Numbered from the stretch's first letter, positions 1 to 9,541 are shown. The stretch is DNA of 64,000 nt from Aquimarina spinulae (GCF_943373825.1 NZ_CALSBP010000002.1:2655501-2719500); one strand, 5' to 3'. Made by a program: numbers and translations. The notes: generated from the sequence alone by a model not told the origin.

Positions 1-327
1 AATATGAATGAAAAACATTATGGTATAGATGTAGCGGTCCCCAAAGATACTCCGGTAAAAGCAGCATCTTCTGGGACTGTAATTTTTTCTGAATGGACAG
101 CAGAAACTGGTCATGTAATTATACTTAAGCATAGCAATAATTTACTTACAGTATATAAACATAATGCCTCTCTAACCAAGCGACAAGGAGAACAAGTTAA
201 GGCCGGAGAAGTAATTGCTACAGCAGGCTCTACGGGAGAGTTGTCTACAGGGCCTCATTTACATTTTGAATTATGGCGAGATGGATACCCAACAGATCCT
301 TCTAACTTTATTGATTTTGAACAATAA
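1..327 (+). CDS. M23 family metallopeptidase, C-terminal part (5' end outside window)
   Basis: This is the zinc LytM-type endopeptidase domain that cleaves peptide cross-bridges in peptidoglycan. The reading frame is open to the first base of the window, so the true start and any signal peptide or coiled-coil region lie upstream. Counting from the methionine at position 4, the zinc-ligand pattern is visible: HYGID (His5, Asp9) near the start and the GPHLHFE motif (residues 83-89) near the end. These are the hallmark H-x3-D and H-x-H motifs of M23. The domain looks complete and intact. The stop lies 6 bases before the next start, so it is probably cotranscribed with the GH3 gene. The family call is firm; the substrate and whether the full protein is membrane-anchored cannot be judged. 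Confidence 0.85.
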   Translation, partial: NMNEKHYGIDVAVPKDTPVKAASSGTVIFSEWTAETGHVIILKHSNNLLTVYKHNASLTKRQGEQVKAGEVIATAGSTGELSTGPHLHFELWRDGYPTDPSNFIDFEQ

Positions 328-333
328 TTATCT

Positions 334-1833
334 ATGTCCTTAAAAACATTAGGAGCTAAAGTATTTGCTAAGCGAATTCGCAAAAAAATTAATAAATGGG
401 CTTCAAACCCAATAAAAACTCAAGAACAAGTTTTTGCAGACCTTATAGAAAAAGCAAAAAACACGGCCTTTGGTAAAGATCATAATTTTCAGGATATAAA
501 AACATATTCAGACTTTACACAAAATGTCCCCATACGAGATTATGAAGAATTAAAATCATATGTAAATCGTGTCGTAGCTGGCGAGAATGATGTACTTTGG
601 CCAGGAAAACCATTATATTTTGCTAAGACATCAGGAACTACAAGTGGAGCAAAATATATTCCTCTTACCAAGGACTCTATGCCTACTCATATTAGAGCGG
701 CTCGTAATGCGATTTTGTGCTATATTGAAGAAACCAAAAAAGCTGATTTTGTAGATGGTAAGATGATATTTCTTCAGGGGAGTCCAGAGATGAGTGAAAA
801 AAATGGAATATTATTAGGAAGACTCTCGGGAATAGTGGCGCATTATGTACCAAAATATCTTCAAAAAAATAGAATGCCTAGCTGGGAAACTAATTGTATT
901 GAAGATTGGGAACAAAAAGTCGATGCTATTGTTGAAGAAACAGTACATCAGAATATGAGCGTGATAAGTGGTATTCCGCCATGGGTACAAATGTATTTTG
1001 AAAAACTACAACAAAAGACAAATAAAACTATAGGAGAACTTTTTAAAGGCTTCGAACTCTTTATATATGGTGGTGTAAATTTTGAACCCTATAAAGCTAC
1101 ATTCGAAAAATTAATTGGTAGAAAAGTAGCTGGTATCGAATTGTATCCGGCTTCAGAAGGGTTTTTTGCATTTCAGGACAGTCAGAATGAAAAAGGAATG
1201 CTATTGCAACTGGATTCGGGGATGTTTTATGAGTTTGTAAAAGCAGATGAATTTTTTGAAAAAAATCCAAAGAGATTAACTATTGGTGAGGTCGAAATAG
1301 GAGTAAATTATGTAATGCTGGTTTCTACTAATGCTGGGTTATGGGCATATAATATTGGAGATACAGTATTGTTTACAAACACATCACCATATAGAGTAGT
1401 TGTTTCTGGTAGAATAAAGCATTTTATTTCAGCATTCGGAGAACATGTGATAGGTAAAGAAGTTGATCAGGCAATTAAGGATGGTATAGAAGCCACTGGG
1501 ATAATGATTAATGATTTTACTGTAGCACCACAAGTTAATCCAGATAAGGGTGAATTGCCCTATCACGAATGGTTTATAGAATTTCTAGAAACTCCAGAAG
1601 ATACAAGAAAATTAGCTTTAGAAATTGAGAATTCATTACGAAAACAGAATTCATATTATAATGATTTGATCGAAGGAAAAATATTGAAAACATTAAAAAT
1701 AACCCCCGTTTCTAAAGACGGGTTTAAAGATTATATGAAATCTGTAGGTAAACTAGGAGGGCAAAATAAACTTCCCAGACTTTCTAATGATAGAAATATA
1801 GTAGATGTACTCACAACTATAATAGACAAATAG
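334..1833 (+). CDS. GH3 auxin-responsive-family acyl-amido synthetase
   Basis: The 499-residue protein has the size and architecture of the GH3 family, ANL-like adenylating enzymes that in plants conjugate jasmonate or auxin to amino acids. The adenylate-binding motif TSGTTSGAKYIP lies at about residues 99-110. A second motif, ELYPASEGFFAF, lies at about 270-281, and YNIGDTV lies near 340. These match GH3 motifs I to III. Bacterial GH3 homologues are common in Bacteroidetes, but their substrates are mostly unknown, so the reaction here (ATP-dependent joining of an acyl acid to an amine) is known for the family and only inferred for this gene. It follows the M23 gene by 6 bases and precedes the DUF6909-like gene by about 55 bases. 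No defects are visible. Confidence 0.88.
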   Translation: MSLKTLGAKVFAKRIRKKINKWASNPIKTQEQVFADLIEKAKNTAFGKDHNFQDIKTYSDFTQNVPIRDYEELKSYVNRVVAGENDVLWPGKPLYFAKTSGTTSGAKYIPLTKDSMPTHIRAARNAILCYIEETKKADFVDGKMIFLQGSPEMSEKNGILLGRLSGIVAHYVPKYLQKNRMPSWETNCIEDWEQKVDAIVEETVHQNMSVISGIPPWVQMYFEKLQQKTNKTIGELFKGFELFIYGGVNFEPYKATFEKLIGRKVAGIELYPASEGFFAFQDSQNEKGMLLQLDSGMFYEFVKADEFFEKNPKRLTIGEVEIGVNYVMLVSTNAGLWAYNIGDTVLFTNTSPYRVVVSGRIKHFISAFGEHVIGKEVDQAIKDGIEATGIMINDFTVAPQVNPDKGELPYHEWFIEFLETPEDTRKLALEIENSLRKQNSYYNDLIEGKILKTLKITPVSKDGFKDYMKSVGKLGGQNKLPRLSNDRNIVDVLTTIIDK

Positions 1834-1888
1834 TCCTAATTGAATTTTAATGTTCAGTTAGTATACTTATATTTGCTAGGAAAAATTT

Positions 1889-3586
1889 ATGGCAAATCTT
1901 ATTTTACAAGGAAGAACAAGAGCTCAGGAAAGCTCTAGTGCAATTGAACGCATGTACATAACTATGCGCCATCTATTTAATAGAGGTTTTTATAAACCCA
2001 TGGGAGTTTCTGGAGATACACTTAGAGAGGCATTGTTAATACTTCGCCCGGAGATCTATGGCTCTGTCGCAGAAGAAAAAGTAGAACTTAACGGGTTGCT
2101 CTATGTTATCGATCGATTACCATTTGGTATTGAAGAATGCCGATATATTAACTTAACAAGTGACGAAGGATATAAAAATTCTCACTTTAAAGCCATAGTA
2201 CCTCCCAAAAGACGTAGAAACTGCTATCGTATAGATGAGGAGCAAATGAATATCGAGATTACCAGAGGGCGATCAGAAATATATGATATTCTTACGCACC
2301 TTACCTTTTTATTTATAGAATCACATAAGATCATGAATCGAGTAGTGATTAATGAGCAGGGAAATGTTACCAGAGATTGGCAAAAATTAGAAAAAGCCGT
2401 AACGTCTAAAAAAGATTTAACCAAAGCCGAAAGAGAAGTCGCTTTGACCCATACAGCTAATATTTTAGGAAGAACCTTTGAAGAAGTTTCTTCTGTATAC
2501 GGTAGTTTTTCTTGCCCAGAAAACAAAGAACGGTTTTTAGATATTATTTATTGGTTGGGTAAGCTGGCGATAGAAGAATCAATTGAAGATGAAAAGAGAA
2601 TCGTAACCTTTAGTCCAGTATTAAGAGAAAGACTAGGTCATCATATTCATGGAGAGATTTGGGCAAATACGATTAAAAAGAAATTAGAAGAATTAAATTT
2701 ACTTGATCGCCCAATTCACATCATTAGTGCTAATATGCATAGTGTAATGAACACATTATATACTTCTGTTGCTTTAAAAAATGAGTTGAAGGATAAAAGT
2801 ATTTTTGATGTTTATGAGTCATTAAGTGATAATAAAAATGACAAACTAAGAGCAAAAGTGCGAAAGTTAGCCTTGCAAAAAGGAATGACGTATATAGAAG
2901 ATCAAAGTGGAGCAAATATAAATGTACAGATATTTGATACTGCTCAATATGTAGATTGTGAATATAAAAACCTAATAGCAGATATTGAAGATAGTGATAA
3001 ACCTGTAATTATCGTAATGGATTATGCATTTGGAGAACAGGCATATGAGACGATGGATGAGCTATTAAAACCATATATAACTACCCAGGGTGCCAAAACA
3101 CACATTGATGTTAAATCTATTTCTATTATGGGTAAAGCGGGTATTCTTGAAGGAGGAAAAGGAGATATAATGATACCATCTGCTCATGTTTTTGAAGGGA
3201 CAGCAGATAATTACCCATTTAAAAATCAGTTAAAAAAGAAAGAATTAGAAGGACATGGCATTGATATCTATGATGGAGCAATGATTACAGTTCTAGGAAC
3301 ATCTTTGCAAAATAGAGATATCTTAAAGTTTTTTCATGATTCTACCTGGAATGTAATTGGATTAGAAATGGAAGGAGCACATTATCAAAAGGCGATACAA
3401 TCAGCTTCAAAACTTAGAGGTAGTATCAGCCCAAAAGTAAAAGTGCGATACGCTTATTATGCTTCGGATAACCCGTTAGAAACAGGAAGTACATTAGCTT
3501 CTGGAGGACTAGGAACTACAGGAGTAAAACCAACATACCTAATAACCGAAAAAATAATAGAACAAATATTTAAAGAAAGACAATAA
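1889..3586 (+). CDS. DUF6909-like protein with a nucleoside-phosphorylase-like C-terminal half
   Basis: The 565-residue soluble protein has no signal peptide or membrane segment. It looks like the Bacteroidetes family I know as DUF6909; this name rests on recall of similar proteins. The C-terminal part carries features of the purine nucleoside phosphorylase / AMP nucleosidase fold: a GxGDIMIP strand near residue 430, a GLEMEGAHYQKA helix near 490 resembling the family's MEG/MES signature, and an ASDNP segment near 530 at the place of the catalytic Asp loop. The first 250 residues are helical and basic and I do not recognise them. The gene ends 2 bases before the next start, so it is translationally linked to a Wzz-like gene. 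A nucleosidase-type activity is an inference. Confidence 0.6.
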   Translation: MANLILQGRTRAQESSSAIERMYITMRHLFNRGFYKPMGVSGDTLREALLILRPEIYGSVAEEKVELNGLLYVIDRLPFGIEECRYINLTSDEGYKNSHFKAIVPPKRRRNCYRIDEEQMNIEITRGRSEIYDILTHLTFLFIESHKIMNRVVINEQGNVTRDWQKLEKAVTSKKDLTKAEREVALTHTANILGRTFEEVSSVYGSFSCPENKERFLDIIYWLGKLAIEESIEDEKRIVTFSPVLRERLGHHIHGEIWANTIKKKLEELNLLDRPIHIISANMHSVMNTLYTSVALKNELKDKSIFDVYESLSDNKNDKLRAKVRKLALQKGMTYIEDQSGANINVQIFDTAQYVDCEYKNLIADIEDSDKPVIIVMDYAFGEQAYETMDELLKPYITTQGAKTHIDVKSISIMGKAGILEGGKGDIMIPSAHVFEGTADNYPFKNQLKKKELEGHGIDIYDGAMITVLGTSLQNRDILKFFHDSTWNVIGLEMEGAHYQKAIQSASKLRGSISPKVKVRYAYYASDNPLETGSTLASGGLGTTGVKPTYLITEKIIEQIFKERQ

Positions 3587-3588
3587 TT

Positions 3589-4587
3589 ATGGGTAATGAA
3601 AATTACAAAGATGAGGTAGATGTAATGCATGTTTTTGGCATGTTTAGGAAGTTTTTTAAAAGCTTTTTAAGATCGATTATATCTGTAATTAGATTCTACA
3701 AGAAAAAAGTAATCTTATTCTCGATTTTGTTGGTTATTGGTGCAGTTATTGGTTTTTTCTTAGATCAAAATCAAGATACAAAGGGTAAGTATATACAAGA
3801 AGTTATCATCGAACCAAAATACAATAGCGCAAAATATATTTATGATTTTGTAGAAGAGTTAGAAAATAATTTTCAAGACGATATTTTTCTTAATAAACTA
3901 GGAATTAGTTTGGATCATGCTAAAAACATAAAAAAAATTACTGTCGAACCTGTGGTAAAAGGCACAGATGTTTTAGACAATTTACAGAAACGGTATAAAA
4001 ATAAAGAGTTCTTTAAAGATGTTATGGAAGCCTATGAAGAAGATCAGCTAAAAGAAGAAGGATTTAGAGATTTTTATAAGCATCATAAACTCACTATTGA
4101 TTTTGACAAAGCAAGTGAACATAATAGTAAAACAACTTCTTCTATTCTGGAGTATATTAAATCAAATAAATACTATCAGGAAATATCAGATCTTACACTT
4201 AAACAAAAGAAAATTGACATAGAAAGAAATAAGAAATCATTACAATTTATTGATGCGTATTTAAGTAATCTGGAAAAATCACCATTAAAAGCAGAAAACG
4301 AAGCCATTATTATTTCCTCTGGATCAGAATTGCCCATGGTTTCTATAGCTTCTCTATTACAAAAGAAAGAACTTTTAATAGAGTTGATTAATGACCAGGA
4401 ACGTGCTTTGATTCTTGATAAAGAAATCTTTTCTTTTGTCGACTATGGGGATGTTATCTCAAAACGGAAGAAACTATTAAACCGTATGATGATACTAATC
4501 CCAATGCTTCTTATAGGGCTGGTTTCTTTATTCTACTTTCTTCGATATTTGAATGAGGAGATAAAAGAATTTGTTAAAGACGAATAA
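3589..4587 (+). CDS. Wzz-like chain-length determinant / polysaccharide co-polymerase (first copy)
   Basis: The 332-residue protein has two transmembrane segments, at about 38-58 and 303-322, flanking a largely helical periplasmic region. This is the topology of Wzz/PCP proteins, which set the length of polymers made by Wzy. It lacks the C-terminal kinase domain of Wzc-type proteins. A segment after the first membrane helix (IIEPKYNSAKYIYDF, then IKKITVEP) matches the second copy at 8484 (IIEPNFNSVQQLYNN, then IKKVTIES), so the two are paralogues. It starts 2 bases after the DUF6909-like gene. The Wzz role is inferred from topology and neighbourhood, since sequence conservation in this family is poor. 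Confidence 0.65.
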   Translation: MGNENYKDEVDVMHVFGMFRKFFKSFLRSIISVIRFYKKKVILFSILLVIGAVIGFFLDQNQDTKGKYIQEVIIEPKYNSAKYIYDFVEELENNFQDDIFLNKLGISLDHAKNIKKITVEPVVKGTDVLDNLQKRYKNKEFFKDVMEAYEEDQLKEEGFRDFYKHHKLTIDFDKASEHNSKTTSSILEYIKSNKYYQEISDLTLKQKKIDIERNKKSLQFIDAYLSNLEKSPLKAENEAIIISSGSELPMVSIASLLQKKELLIELINDQERALILDKEIFSFVDYGDVISKRKKLLNRMMILIPMLLIGLVSLFYFLRYLNEEIKEFVKDE

Positions 4588-4589
4588 TA

Positions 4590-4649
4590 ATAGATTTTGA
4601 CAATTTTTAATACGTGTTCATTTAGAAAGTATGCCTTGTTAAAATCTAT
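4590..4649 (+). promoter_or_regulatory. Stem-loop leader upstream of manA
   Basis: Two 14-base arms, at 4590-4603 and 4636-4649, pair with a single G-U wobble around a 32-base loop. The structure sits between the stop of the Wzz-like gene and the manA start. No T-tract follows, so it looks more like a processing or attenuation element than a simple terminator. Its function is inferred. Confidence 0.4.
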
Positions 4650-4675
4650 GAAAGAACTAATAAAAAGCAATAATT

Positions 4676-5647
4676 ATGCTATATCCTTTAAAATTTCGAC
4701 CAATTCTAAAAGAAAAAATTTGGGGAGGAAATAAATTAAAAACTATTCTCAATAAACCTATAATAGATGAGAATACCGGTGAAAGTTGGGAAATATCAAC
4801 AGTGGGTGATGACATTTCTGTAGTATCTGATGGAAAGTTAGAAGGAGAAAAACTAAACCACCTAATTAAAAAATATAAAGAAGATTTATTAGGTAATAAG
4901 GTATATCAACAATTTGGAGATCAGTTTCCTTTGTTAATTAAATATATCGATGCCAAAGAAGACTTATCTGTTCAGTTACACCCTAATGACGAATTAGCAA
5001 AAAAACGTCATAATTCTTTTGGAAAAACTGAAATGTGGTACGTTGTTCAAGCTGATTCTGACGCTAAGTTAATTGTTGGTTTTAATAAAGATACCACAAA
5101 AGATGAATATGAAACGTTCCTGAAAGAGGGGAAAATTACAGAATTACTGAATTTTGAAAACATTTTAAAAGGAGATAGTTATTTTATTAAAGCAGGAAGA
5201 ATACACGCAATTGGAAAAGGCTCATTGATTGCAGAAATTCAACAAACGTCAGATATTACGTATAGAGTTTATGATTGGGATAGAAAAGACAGTAATGGAA
5301 ATGAGAGAGAATTGCATACAGATCTGGCATTGGATGCACTGGATTTTAAAGGAGATAGATCTTTTAAATTAGAATATGAAAAGGATAAAAACAAAATTAA
5401 TAATCTTATTTCTGGCACATATTTCACAACAAATACACTTGAAATTGATCATGATTTAAAAAGAGATTACAAACACCTGGATTCGTTTAAAATCTTGATG
5501 TGTGTTGAAGGAAGTGGTGAAATAAGAACTGATAATCATTCTACAAGTATCTCATTTGGTGAAACCATATTGATTCCGGCCAAAATTGAAAACTTACAAA
5601 TTGAAAGCAATACTCAAGGGATGAAATTATTAGAAGTTTATATCTAA
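4676..5647 (+). CDS. manA: Type I mannose-6-phosphate isomerase
   Basis: The 323-residue cupin enzyme interconverts fructose-6-phosphate and mannose-6-phosphate and so feeds GDP-mannose and GDP-6-deoxyhexose synthesis (gmd lies at 39932). The zinc-site motif VQLHPND lies near residues 99-105, the following GKTEMW near 117-122, and AGRIHAIGKG near 172-181, followed by EIQQTSD. All are characteristic of the short bacterial type I family. The first residues (YPLKFRPILKEKIWGG) are also typical of the family. The gene ends 6 bases before rmlB, and the two are probably cotranscribed. No defects are visible. Confidence 0.9.
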   Translation: MLYPLKFRPILKEKIWGGNKLKTILNKPIIDENTGESWEISTVGDDISVVSDGKLEGEKLNHLIKKYKEDLLGNKVYQQFGDQFPLLIKYIDAKEDLSVQLHPNDELAKKRHNSFGKTEMWYVVQADSDAKLIVGFNKDTTKDEYETFLKEGKITELLNFENILKGDSYFIKAGRIHAIGKGSLIAEIQQTSDITYRVYDWDRKDSNGNERELHTDLALDALDFKGDRSFKLEYEKDKNKINNLISGTYFTTNTLEIDHDLKRDYKHLDSFKILMCVEGSGEIRTDNHSTSISFGETILIPAKIENLQIESNTQGMKLLEVYI

Positions 5648-5653
5648 TATATT

Positions 5654-6667
5654 ATGAAGGGAAACATATTAATAACAGGAGGTGCAGGATTTATAGGATC
5701 GAATTTTGTGAATCTTATTTCAAAAAATGATAACTCAAAAATTATCAATCTTGATGCATTAACCTATGCTGCTGATCTTGCTAATATTGAAGTTCAAAAT
5801 GATACAAATTATACTTTTATAAAAGGAGATATATGTGATTGGAGTGTGGTTGAAAAAGTTTTTATAGAACATAATATTGATACCGTAGTTCATTTTGCTG
5901 CAGAATCTCATGTCGATAACTCTATTGAAGGCCCAAAAGCTTTTATTGAAACCAATATTGTTGGGACTTTTAATTTGTTACAAGCTGCATACCAGACATG
6001 GATGAAAGCTCCAAATCAACCAAAGTTAGGATTTGAACACGCTCGCTTTTTACATATTTCTACAGATGAGGTCTACGGTACATTAGGAAAAACAGGCCTT
6101 TTTACCGAGGAGACGCCTTATGCGCCTAATAGCCCATATAGCGCCTCAAAAGCATCTTCAGATATGTTAGTTCGTAGTTATTTTCACACCTATGGTTTAC
6201 CAGTGGTAACAACAAACTGTTCAAATAATTATGGCCCTAGACAGCATAATGAAAAACTAATACCAACCATCATTAGAAAAGCAATTAATGAAGAAAACAT
6301 ACCTATATATGGTGATGGCAAAAATATAAGAGATTGGTTATATGTTTTGGATCATTGTAAAGGAATAGATTTAGTACTACGTACCGGGAAAATTGGAGAG
6401 ACGTATAATATTGGAGGAAAAAATGAAAGAGAAAACATATATATTGCCACGACTATTTGTGAAATTTTAGATACTATTATTCCAAGAAGTACTACTAAAT
6501 CATATAAAGATCTTATCACATATGTTACCGACAGACCTGGCCATGATTTTAGGTATGCTATTGATGCTTCTAAAATTGAAAATGAATTAGGGTGGAATGC
6601 AGAAGAAAATTTTGAAACAGGAATCAAAAAAACGATAGATTGGTACTTAAAGAAGTATAAGAATTAG
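5654..6667 (+). CDS. rfbB: dTDP-glucose 4,6-dehydratase
   Basis: RmlB catalyses the second step of dTDP-L-rhamnose synthesis, converting dTDP-glucose to dTDP-4-keto-6-deoxyglucose with a tightly bound NAD. The 337-residue protein begins with the Rossmann motif GGAGFIGSN (residues 9-17). It has STDEVYG near 136 (the catalytic Asp-Glu pair) and the SDR active-site YxxxK (Tyr162, Lys166, in PYSASK). The sequence NNYGPRQ near 193 is also typical. It is part of a tight run of manA, rmlB, rmlA and rmlC, with rmlD separated off at 9542. Confidence 0.95.
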   Translation: MKGNILITGGAGFIGSNFVNLISKNDNSKIINLDALTYAADLANIEVQNDTNYTFIKGDICDWSVVEKVFIEHNIDTVVHFAAESHVDNSIEGPKAFIETNIVGTFNLLQAAYQTWMKAPNQPKLGFEHARFLHISTDEVYGTLGKTGLFTEETPYAPNSPYSASKASSDMLVRSYFHTYGLPVVTTNCSNNYGPRQHNEKLIPTIIRKAINEENIPIYGDGKNIRDWLYVLDHCKGIDLVLRTGKIGETYNIGGKNERENIYIATTICEILDTIIPRSTTKSYKDLITYVTDRPGHDFRYAIDASKIENELGWNAEENFETGIKKTIDWYLKKYKN

Positions 6668-6725
6668 TACTATTTTTAAAGGCAAAATTGACTAAAATCC
6701 ATTTTCAGACAATAATACTATAGCA

Positions 6726-7583
6726 ATGAAAGGAATAATATTAGCAGGAGGATCAGGAACACGTTTACATCCACTTACACTGGCAATTAGTAAACAATTA
6801 ATGCCGGTTTATGATAAACCAATGATATATTATCCTCTTTCTACATTGATTTCTGCAGGGATTAGAGAGATTTTAATCATATCTACTCCTCAAGACTTAC
6901 CATTATTCGAAAAACTATTAGGTGATGGCAAAATCTATGGTTGTCGATTCGAATATGCCATTCAGGATCAACCTAACGGACTAGCAGAAGCTTTTATTAT
7001 TGGCGAAAAATTTATTGGCGATGATAAAGTTGCCTTAATACTGGGAGATAATATTTTTTATGGATCAGGATTAGAAAAACTGTTAGAAAACAATAATGAT
7101 CCCGATGGTGGCATTATATACGCGTATCATGTTCAAGATCCAGAACGATATGGAGTTGTAGATTTTGATAAGAATGGAAAAGTTACTTCGATAGAAGAAA
7201 AACCAAAACAACCAAAATCAAATTATGCTGTACCAGGAATTTATTTTTACGATAATAAAGTAGTAGAAATTGCTAAAGCTATTAAACCAAGTGCTCGGGG
7301 AGAATTAGAAATTACTGATGTAAATAATGTATATCTGAAACAAGGAAAATTAAAAGTAAGCATACTTGATAAAGGTACCGCCTGGTTAGATACAGGAACA
7401 TTTAACTCTCTCATGCAAGCAAGTCAGTTTGTTCAGGTTATAGAAGAACGACAAGGACTTAAAATTGGAGCAATAGAAGAAATAGCCTATAAAAAAGGTT
7501 TTATCGATAAAAATCAGCTTCAGGAATTAGCAAAACCATTATTAAAAAGTGGGTATGGTAAATATTTATTACAACTAGATTAA
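6726..7583 (+). CDS. rfbA: Glucose-1-phosphate thymidylyltransferase
   Basis: RmlA makes dTDP-glucose from glucose-1-phosphate and dTTP, the entry step to dTDP-rhamnose. The 285-residue length is typical. The nucleotide-binding signature [12 protein letters not shown] lies at residues 7-18. LALILGDN is replaced by the close variant [12 protein letters not shown] near 101, and the motif [13 protein letters not shown] lies near 157. The gene is followed immediately by rmlC (one base between stop and start), so the two are translationally coupled. Confidence 0.95.
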   Translation: MKGIILAGGSGTRLHPLTLAISKQLMPVYDKPMIYYPLSTLISAGIREILIISTPQDLPLFEKLLGDGKIYGCRFEYAIQDQPNGLAEAFIIGEKFIGDDKVALILGDNIFYGSGLEKLLENNNDPDGGIIYAYHVQDPERYGVVDFDKNGKVTSIEEKPKQPKSNYAVPGIYFYDNKVVEIAKAIKPSARGELEITDVNNVYLKQGKLKVSILDKGTAWLDTGTFNSLMQASQFVQVIEERQGLKIGAIEEIAYKKGFIDKNQLQELAKPLLKSGYGKYLLQLD

Positions 7584-7584
7584 G

Positions 7585-8130
7585 ATGGAAATTCAATCTA
7601 CGTTTATTGACGGATGTTTTATCCTTAAACCCAGAGTGTTTGATGATGAAAGAGGCTCTTTTTTTGAAAGTTTTAACCAAAAGGTATTCGAAGAGATTAC
7701 TGGGTTAAAGGTTGATTTCATACAAGATAACCAATCCGTTTCTAAAAGAGGAGTGCTTAGAGGACTGCATTTTCAAACAGGTGATTACATGCAGGCTAAA
7801 TTGGTTAGAGCAGTTAAAGGAGAAGTATTAGATGTGATTGTTGACCTAAGACCTAATTCTAAAACATATAAAGAACACTTTTCTATTGTGTTAAATGATC
7901 ATAATAATTTTCAGTTATTTGTTCCTAGGGGTTTTGCTCATGGGTTTATTACATTGAGTGAAACTGCAATTTTTAGTTATAAATGTGATAATTATTATCA
8001 TAAATCTTCAGAATCAGGAATCATATATAATGATCCCGATCTTGCAATTGACTGGAAATTAGATGTTTCTGAAATTCAATTGTCAGAAAAAGACAAAGAT
8101 TTAGCTTTTATAAAAGACTTAAAATTATAA
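7585..8130 (+). CDS. rfbC: dTDP-4-dehydrorhamnose 3,5-epimerase
   Basis: RmlC is a cupin epimerase that acts at C3 and C5 of dTDP-4-keto-6-deoxyglucose. The 181-residue protein has the family's motifs: DERGSFFESF near residue 21, the substrate-binding QDNQSVSKRGVLRGLHFQ region at about 47-64 (with the catalytic His in LRGLHFQ), and VPRGFAHGF near 113. It is the last gene before a 353-base gap that contains a promoter and a structured leader. Confidence 0.95.
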   Translation: MEIQSTFIDGCFILKPRVFDDERGSFFESFNQKVFEEITGLKVDFIQDNQSVSKRGVLRGLHFQTGDYMQAKLVRAVKGEVLDVIVDLRPNSKTYKEHFSIVLNDHNNFQLFVPRGFAHGFITLSETAIFSYKCDNYYHKSSESGIIYNDPDLAIDWKLDVSEIQLSEKDKDLAFIKDLKL

Positions 8131-8483
8131 TATCTCAAAAATCATAAAAAGCACACTTGTTTTTTTAAGGTAAATACCTGATGTTAAAAAAAATGTTAAC
8201 GCTCATTTTTGTTTAATTTTTTTTATTACTTTGCCCTAGTTTCTTTTAAAATTATAAAAGAAAAACCCGAATTTTTTGGGAAAGCATAAATACTAGTGCT
8301 TTATGATTGGCGTTTTTCCTACCCTATCGTCAAAATAATAACATTTCATTGATTCTAATAAATAAGAGACTTTTTGTACATGTCTCCTGATTTTGAATCT
8401 GCGATATTATGTTATTTAATTTTATTTAAAGTTTTTCAATTTTTTGAGCATGATTGCTCCTTAAAATAAATTAACCTACGACG
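8131..8483 (+). promoter_or_regulatory. Intergenic region with promoter-like box and five-hairpin leader
   Basis: This 353-base gap holds no gene. A near-consensus flavobacterial -7 box (TTACTTTG, 8226-8233; consensus TAnnTTTG) is preceded by T-rich DNA with TTTG at 8208-8211. Downstream, before the start at 8484, lie five short inverted repeats: 8240-8263 (9-bp arms), 8266-8280 (6 bp with one G-U), 8285-8305 (6 bp), 8366-8386 (5 bp) and 8446-8459 (5 bp). AGCA at 8283 and TGCT at 8297 offer an alternative pairing that excludes the third hairpin. This suggests a leader of roughly 240 nt controlling the downstream polysaccharide genes. The promoter is moderately supported; the regulatory role is inferred. 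Confidence 0.5.
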
Positions 8484-9524
8484 ATGAAAGAAAACACTTC
8501 AGAAGAAATTGACCTGGGAGAATTATTTAGATTGATTGGCAATGTTCTTAATAGATGTATTAAGTTTATTGATAAGATTTTTAAAAATCTTTTTCACCTT
8601 TTTATCCTTTTTCTTAAGTTCATAAGAACTCATTTTTTAAAATTTGTAACTGTAACATTTATAGGGGTTATAATAGGAGGGTACTTAGATTATAGATCAT
8701 TACCCATATATAAATCTTCTATGATTATAGAACCTAATTTTAATAGTGTTCAACAACTATACAACAATATTGAGTTTTATAATCAATTAGCAGAACATCA
8801 AGAAAGTAAAGCTTTATCTGAGGCCTTACAAGTTAGTGAAAACGAAGCATCATATATTAAAAAAGTTACAATAGAATCATTTTCTGATGAAACACAACGA
8901 ATAAAACAGTTTAGCGAATTCATTAGCGGATTAGATTCTATATCTCAAAAACAAGTAGATTATGAGTATTATTTAAAAAACTTTAATGATATCAATGCAA
9001 AGTTTCATAGAATACAAATAGAAGCAACTTCTCCAGAAATAGCAAAACGATGCCAGAAAGCGATTGTAACATCAATAGAGAATAATGAGTATTTTAGACT
9101 ACAGAAAGAAATTAACGAGCGCAATATTGCTCTTAAAGATTCAGTTATAGGCACTCAACAAGAAGAAATCAATGATTTACAAGCATTTTATAAGAAGATA
9201 AAAATCATGGAAGCTCAAAAACCTGATGGGACCACTAATATTAACTTGGCAGAAAATCAATCAGATCAAATATCAGAGATCGAGTTACTAGATCAGGCAG
9301 GGAAACTAAAAGACGAAAAAATTGAACTAAATAATGAAAAAGCAAATACGAAGAATACCATTAATATTATTTCAGAATTCCCTAATAAAGGAGCTTTGGT
9401 AAATGATTTTATGAATAAAAAAATCGTATTGATACCAATAGTATTTGTTACTATCTTATTTTTGACCCTAATTCTTATTTCATTAAATAAGTATTTAATG
9501 AATTATGACAAATTAAATACGTGA
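8484..9524 (+). CDS. Wzz-like chain-length determinant / polysaccharide co-polymerase (second copy)
   Basis: The 346-residue protein has a membrane segment near residues 51-70, preceded by a hydrophobic, basic N-terminal stretch, and a second near 313-335. Between them is a helical, coiled-coil-rich periplasmic domain. This is Wzz/PCP topology. It is a diverged paralogue of the gene at 3589 (shared pattern: IIEPxxNS, then IKKxTxE about 45 residues later). It is the first gene behind the structured leader and lies 17 bases from rmlD. Its function as a chain-length regulator is inferred from topology and context. Confidence 0.65.
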   Translation: MKENTSEEIDLGELFRLIGNVLNRCIKFIDKIFKNLFHLFILFLKFIRTHFLKFVTVTFIGVIIGGYLDYRSLPIYKSSMIIEPNFNSVQQLYNNIEFYNQLAEHQESKALSEALQVSENEASYIKKVTIESFSDETQRIKQFSEFISGLDSISQKQVDYEYYLKNFNDINAKFHRIQIEATSPEIAKRCQKAIVTSIENNEYFRLQKEINERNIALKDSVIGTQQEEINDLQAFYKKIKIMEAQKPDGTTNINLAENQSDQISEIELLDQAGKLKDEKIELNNEKANTKNTINIISEFPNKGALVNDFMNKKIVLIPIVFVTILFLTLILISLNKYLMNYDKLNT

Positions 9525-9541
9525 ATTTGGTAAGATAATAG

